Positions 61,030 to 64,000 of a stretch of DNA of 64,000 bases are shown here, piece by piece. Below the pieces are notes generated by a model that ran no database searches, was not told where the DNA came from, and saw nothing but the letters and a program-made list of their open reading frames with translations. This stretch comes from Thermocaproicibacter sp041859875. Lineage in GTDB: Bacteria; Bacillota; Clostridia; Oscillospirales; Acutalibacteraceae. How positions within the stretch are numbered: the first letter of the stretch is position 1; every line of letters begins with the position of its first letter. The position numbers were made by a program, and so were the translations under genes. The DNA lies in assembly GCA_041859875.1 (NCBI GenBank), contig JBFLFY010000001.1:102282-166281 (forward strand), given 5' to 3'.

Positions 61030-61191
61030 TTATCCTCCGATGCGTTGAACGGCATGCACAGGGCAGATTTTTTCACACCGGCCGCAATGCAGACAGTGCT
61101 CCTGCCGAGTGACCGCCGGCTTTTCAGCAATGTCGATACATTTCTGTGGACAGACAGATTGTAAAAATTGAAGGTATTCTTTGGTGTTCAT
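61030..61191 (-). CDS. 53-residue ferredoxin-like protein
   Basis: A short gene (ATG 61191, AGGAGAAG upstream). It encodes one [4Fe-4S] motif with spacing CxxCxxCxxxCP ('HCLHCGRCEKICPVHAVQRI') plus an N-terminal 'SVCPQKCIDIAE' that may add two more ligands. It sits directly upstream of the macrodomain gene with two bases between stop and ATG, and 15 bp after the broken ribU-like gene. It is probably an electron carrier or Fe-S sensor for the ADP-ribosylation cassette; the partner is unknown. Confidence 0.8.
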   Translation of the reverse strand: MNTKEYLQFLQSVCPQKCIDIAEKPAVTRQEHCLHCGRCEKICPVHAVQRIGG

Positions 61192-61206
61192 TCTTCTTCT
61201 CCTGAT

Positions 61207-61827
61207 TTAACTTTTTGACCCTTTCAAAATAGGACTGAGCTTTTTATATACAACAAACGTTATAATCGAAATTAATAATCCTTTTACGAGATTAAATGGT
61301 ATTGTACTGTAAAGTACAATGTCAAGACGAGTTCTGATGAATGGAATAAAAATGTTAAACGATTGAATGAGTGTATCCATCGGCATAAAAGTGCTGTAAA
61401 GTGGCAGCAGGATAAAATAGTTGACGACAGCACCGACAATTGCCATAAACATAGAACCAGCCGATAAAGAAAGTACAGCATCTTATAGTGTTTTAGTGTC
61501 TGCTTATAACGATAAATGATTCCCGCGCCGAAAGCCATGCACACGCCCATCAGGAATTAGCAAGTTCTCCGACACCGCCTGTGGCAATAGATAATAGCCC
61601 GAATGCGTTTTTAATCAGTTCCACAGTTACACCGGAAATTGGTCGAATGTGAATGCGGCGATGAGCGTAGGAAAATCGGAAATATTCATTTTTGCAAACG
61701 ATTTAGATAACGGCGGTGTTATCTAAATATACGACAGGACAATCGACACGGCAGAAAGCATTACTATGCTTACATGCATACGTGTGTTTATTTCTTTATT
61801 ATGAACTGGTATAGATGCTGTTTTCAC
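61207..61827 (-). pseudogene. RibU-like ECF transporter S component, broken
   Basis: Read on the minus strand from GTG 61827, the sequence gives 'INTRMHVSIVMLSAVSIVLS', an in-frame TAG, then 'KMNISDFPTLIAAFTF', and after shifts 'GGVGELANFLMGVCMAFGAG', 'IIYRYKQTLKHY' and 'AIVGAVVNYFILLPLYSTFM'. These are the membrane helices of a RibU-type riboflavin-binding subunit. At least one nonsense codon and three single-base losses (near 61655, 61560 and 61480) break it. An FMN riboswitch lies directly upstream, which supports riboflavin as the original substrate. The gene cannot make a full S component as read. Confidence 0.8.
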
Positions 61828-61857
61828 TTTTGTCTTATTGAGATATGAGATAAACTA

Positions 61858-61892
61858 AGAAGCCCTGCTTTGACACGAGCAGGGCTTCCGAA
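61858..61892 (-). terminator. Riboswitch expression-platform hairpin
   Basis: AAGCCCTGCT-CGTGTCA-AAGCAGGGCTT followed by CTTAGTTT on the minus strand, directly after the FMN aptamer. Probably the ligand-controlled terminator, although its U tract is weak. Confidence 0.7.
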
Positions 61893-62017
61893 TCATAGCT
61901 TCTTTCATCCAGACTTCTTGAATCACCAAGTTACTGTCGGCTTTGGAGTTTCACCAAATCGGCTTTATGGCTCGCGGGCGTACTGCCAGTCAGAAATTTC
62001 ACCTTACCCTGAAGATA
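61893..62017 (-). promoter_or_regulatory. FMN riboswitch (RFN element)
   Basis: On the minus strand the conserved boxes appear in order: ATCTTCAGGGTAAGGTGAAA, GACTGGCAGTA, GCCCGCGAGCC, GATTTGGTGAAACTCC, AAGCCGACAGT and the closing GTCTGGATGAAAGAAG. All RFN core elements are present, so the aptamer looks intact. FMN binding normally represses riboflavin uptake or synthesis genes; here the first gene downstream is a broken ribU-like gene, followed by the ferredoxin, macrodomain and sirtuin genes. Confidence 0.95.
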
Positions 62018-62030
62018 AATGCTTATTCAA

Positions 62031-62432
62031 TTAGAGGGAGTATTCCTTGGGAGGATTACCGGAGAAGTCGGCGATGACAGCCTTGGCTTCTGTAAGGTAG
62101 AACACCTCAAAAATCGGGTTGTCTGCGGTCTGGTACTGACCCTTTACGATTGGGTTGGCCATGCATCCTTCTTTGACAGCCATATTGTTTTCAAATACGG
62201 CTTTGCCGTTCAGACGAATCCAAACATATTCCGGTGAGGAAACCGTAACTTCCACATACGGGTTCTTCTGAAGCTGTGCATAGACGTCCTTTGTGCTGTT
62301 GGTGCAGAACCACAGTTTTCCCTCTTTTTCAAAGCAGAATATAAAAGGTCTGTTCTTCGGTTTGCCGTCAAGGCCGACGGTTGCCAGGTACTGTACCGGG
62401 TTTTTCAATAAAAATTCTACTACTTCGCTCAT
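62031..62432 (-). CDS. Pyridoxamine-phosphate-oxidase-like FMN-binding split-barrel protein
   Basis: 133 residues. 'FLLKNPVQYLATVGLDGKPK', 'RPFIFCFEKEGKLWFCTNST' and 'NPYVEVTVSSPEYVWIRLNG' are typical of the small flavin-binding split-barrel family (PNPOx-like). It probably binds FMN or F420-like flavin and reduces an unknown substrate. ATG 62432 follows GGAGG; the longer frame to 62465 lacks a site. It is divergent from an HxlR regulator and ends next to the FMN riboswitch. Confidence 0.88.
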   Translation of the reverse strand: MSEVVEFLLKNPVQYLATVGLDGKPKNRPFIFCFEKEGKLWFCTNSTKDVYAQLQKNPYVEVTVSSPEYVWIRLNGKAVFENNMAVKEGCMANPIVKGQYQTADNPIFEVFYLTEAKAVIADFSGNPPKEYSL

Positions 62433-62483
62433 GTTAATGAACCTCCATAAATTGATGTGTTGCACTCTCTTGCTTACATGTAT

Positions 62484-62512
62484 ATAATAGGGTTAAACAC
62501 AATGATTGTAAA
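62484..62512 (-). promoter_or_regulatory. Promoter of the split-barrel flavoprotein gene
   Basis: On the minus strand TTTACA (62507-62512), 17-bp spacer, TATTAT (62484-62489). Confidence 0.65.
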
Positions 62513-62515
62513 GTA

Positions 62516-62553
62516 AGCACTTGAAAGTGCTATAGTATCTATATGGATACTAT
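62516..62553 (+). promoter_or_regulatory. Paired operator-like palindromes, likely HxlR sites
   Basis: Two adjacent inverted repeats: AGCACTT-GA-AAGTGCT (62516-62531) and ATAGTATC-TATATG-GATACTAT (62532-62553). They lie between the divergent flavoprotein and HxlR genes and overlap the regulator's own promoter region. Confidence 0.6.
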
Positions 62554-62579
62554 TAGACCGTTTCGTGGAGGATTCATCT

Positions 62580-62900
62580 ATGATAAAAGAAATACCCGCT
62601 TGCCCTGTTGAAATGACACTGCTGTTGATTGGCGACCGATGGAAAGTACTGATTTTACGCGATCTGATGACGGGAACCAAACGTTTTGGCGAGCTGAAAA
62701 AATCAATTGGCAGTATCACTCAAAAGGTTTTAACCTCAAACCTGCGCGACATGGAGGAAAACGGATTATTGACAAGAAAAGTTTACGCGGAGGTTCCGCC
62801 GAGAGTAGAGTACACACTGACTAAGACAGGTTACAGCCTTAAACCCATTCTGGATGCAATGGTTGAATGGGGTACGGAGTATAAAAAGAAGTTAAGTTGA
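62580..62900 (+). CDS. HxlR-family transcriptional regulator
   Basis: 106 residues, one winged-helix domain: 'CPVEMTLLLIGDRWKVLILR', 'GTKRFGELKKSIGSITQKVL' and 'YTLTKTGYSLKPILDAMVEW'. HxlR proteins often sense redox or electrophiles through an N-terminal Cys, here C8. ATG 62580 is preceded by GTGGAGG. It is divergent from the flavoprotein gene, which is its probable target. Confidence 0.92.
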   Translation: MIKEIPACPVEMTLLLIGDRWKVLILRDLMTGTKRFGELKKSIGSITQKVLTSNLRDMEENGLLTRKVYAEVPPRVEYTLTKTGYSLKPILDAMVEWGTEYKKKLS

Positions 62901-63002
62901 TGAGGTCGTTGCTTAATAGCTCAAAAAATGTGTTATGGCACATGACTTAACAACTGCTACCACGTTTAGATTATCAGATATAATCATGCTTTCTCTTCTA
63001 TG

Positions 63003-63031
63003 TTGACATTGTGCTTCATCTGCGCTATAGT
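63003..63031 (+). promoter_or_regulatory. Promoter of the MBL-fold gene
   Basis: Perfect TTGACA (63003-63008), 17-bp spacer, TATAGT (63026-63031). Confidence 0.8.
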
Positions 63032-63064
63032 GATAGGCAAACTCATTTTGAAAGGGACAGATAT

Positions 63065-63820
63065 ATGAATAATTGGTTTACCATAGACCGTATTGACGCG
63101 GATACCCATATTATCAGCGAGTACCGGCATTGGGAGGAAACGCACTGCTATCTTCTGAACGGTTCCAAGCACAGTCTTCTGATTGATACCGGCCTCGGCA
63201 TTTGCAATATTGATAACGAGGTAAAAAAGCTGACGGACAAACCGGTTACCGCTGTCGCCACTCATATCCATTGGGATCATATGGGCGGTCTTAAATATTT
63301 TCCGGATTTTTATGCACATGAGGCGGAACTGAACTGGCTGAACGGTGAATTCCCATTGACGATGGAGCAGATTAGAGACATGGTAGTTGACCGATGTGAC
63401 CTGCCGGAAGGATATGACGTTAACAAATATGAATTCTTTCAGGGTACTCCGACACGAGTGCTGAAAGACGGCGACATAATTGATATTGGAGGCCGAAGCA
63501 TTCAGGTCCTGCATACTCCCGGACATTCACCGGGGCATATGTGCTTTTGGGAAAAGAATCGCGGTTATCTTTTTACCGGCGACCTGGTCTACAAAGACAC
63601 GCTGTTCGCCTACTATCCATCCACTGATCCGGAAGCATATCTCGCATCTTTGGAAAAGGTCGCGGCACTGCCGGTAAAGCGGGTGTTTCCTGCACATCAT
63701 ACTTTGGACATTCAGCCTGAAATCCTAATCCGAATGCGTGATGCTTTCCGGCAGCTCAGAACCGAAGGAAAGCTGCATCATGGCAGCGGGACATTTGATT
63801 ACGGCGATTGGGCCGTATGA
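63065..63820 (+). CDS. MBL-fold metallo-hydrolase
   Basis: 251 residues. Metal ligands are visible in 'THIHWDHMGGLKYF' (HxHxDH variant of the zinc motif), 'LHTPGHSPGHMCFW', 'LFTGDLVYKDTLF' and the final His of 'PAHHTLD'. The fold covers glyoxalase-II-like and other hydrolases; the substrate cannot be named. ATG 63065 has AAAGGG upstream. Monocistronic. Confidence 0.88.
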   Translation: MNNWFTIDRIDADTHIISEYRHWEETHCYLLNGSKHSLLIDTGLGICNIDNEVKKLTDKPVTAVATHIHWDHMGGLKYFPDFYAHEAELNWLNGEFPLTMEQIRDMVVDRCDLPEGYDVNKYEFFQGTPTRVLKDGDIIDIGGRSIQVLHTPGHSPGHMCFWEKNRGYLFTGDLVYKDTLFAYYPSTDPEAYLASLEKVAALPVKRVFPAHHTLDIQPEILIRMRDAFRQLRTEGKLHHGSGTFDYGDWAV

Positions 63821-63864
63821 CTGTAATATAATTTATAAGCGTAAGCTACAGTTTTCATACATTG

Positions 63865-63894
63865 AGAGCAGCCTTCGGGCTGTTCTTTTTTTGT
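63865..63894 (+). terminator. Terminator after the MBL-fold gene
   Basis: GAGCAGCC-TTCG-GGCTGTTC with a TTTTTTT tract. Confidence 0.9.
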
Positions 63895-63922
63895 CCAAAA
63901 CATTGGAAGGAGGACTTTCAAT

Positions 63923-64000
63923 ATGCCAAGTAATGTACAGGCTTTGGCTCAGATCTCCGCCGCGCTGGAAAGGGACAGTATCCTGACTCCAATATCTTAT
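63923..64000 (+). CDS. Start of a gene cut by the window edge
   Basis: ATG 63923 with a strong GGAAGGAGGAC ribosome site opens 26 codons ('MPSNVQALAQISAALERDSI') that run off the end. The first residues MPSNVQALAQ resemble the N-terminus of large helicase/antirestriction proteins of clostridial integrative elements, but the sequence then differs; too short to assign. Confidence 0.45.
   Translation, partial: MPSNVQALAQISAALERDSILTPISY

Noticed and set aside
1..64000. CRISPR arrays
   Set aside because: No series of regularly spaced direct repeats; the only tandem repeats are the 38-bp pair and the three 30-bp coding repeats.

Overview
The window looks like a chromosomal segment of an anaerobic, low-to-moderate GC Firmicute, most likely a clostridium of the Oscillospiraceae/Ruminococcaceae type. 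This is an inference from gene content: a split transketolase, a flavin reductase-rubredoxin fusion, an [FeFe]-hydrogenase-like sensor, DnaD/DnaI-type replication proteins, a PASTA protein, sigma-A-type promoters with AGGAGG ribosome sites, and no outer-membrane genes. Both ends are accessory DNA full of broken genes; the middle is mostly housekeeping.

Bases 1-3600 hold an AT-rich prophage remnant: a 5'-truncated protein with Ig-like domains, an IS3-family element with a decayed transposase, and a phage portal gene that lost its N-terminus at the IS and was frameshifted by a 38-bp tandem duplication. Bases 3886-26584 are the most unusual part. A long co-directional cluster encodes a Gram-positive Pel-like exopolysaccharide system (PelD with an extra reductase-like domain and a c-di-GMP I-site, PelE-, PelF- and PelG-like proteins, DUF4832/DUF4874 and DUF2194 proteins, a large membrane protein). 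It continues into a second glycosyltransferase/flippase module and is interleaved with parts typical of peptide-maturation clusters: a stand-alone PqqD, a PqqD-HPr-kinase-like fusion, an NTP_transf_5 nucleotidyltransferase, an S26-type peptidase, an ABC exporter and a 127-residue precursor-like protein with its own promoter and terminator. No peptide cyclase or radical SAM enzyme is present. I propose this as the candidate undescribed system.

Bases 26600-58300 are core genome: a zinc-ribbon pseudokinase with PASTA domains, rpsF-ssb-rpsR, galU, a zinc-ribbon/DUF2628 protein, prfB, the hydrogenase-like chemosensor, a dnaI/dnaD-like pair, tRNA-Gly(GCC), a CofE-like protein, typA, an exonuclease, nth, glyA, rarA, the flavin reductase-rubredoxin fusion, a uracil permease, two-gene transketolase, mntP, hisH-hisF, a D-Ala-D-Ala carboxypeptidase, pgi, a small P-loop protein, DUF177-rpmF, der and plsY. 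Many transcription units have near-consensus promoters with 17-bp spacers and clear hairpin terminators.

Bases 58300-64000 are accessory again. An integrative-element scar (topB fragment, TTRAP gene) is followed on the minus strand by an FMN riboswitch, a broken RibU-like transporter gene, a 53-residue ferredoxin, a macrodomain protein and a class M sirtuin (SirTM), which together look like a reversible ADP-ribosylation cassette placed downstream of a flavin-sensing riboswitch. A flavin-binding split-barrel protein with a divergent HxlR regulator, an MBL-fold hydrolase and a truncated gene close the window.
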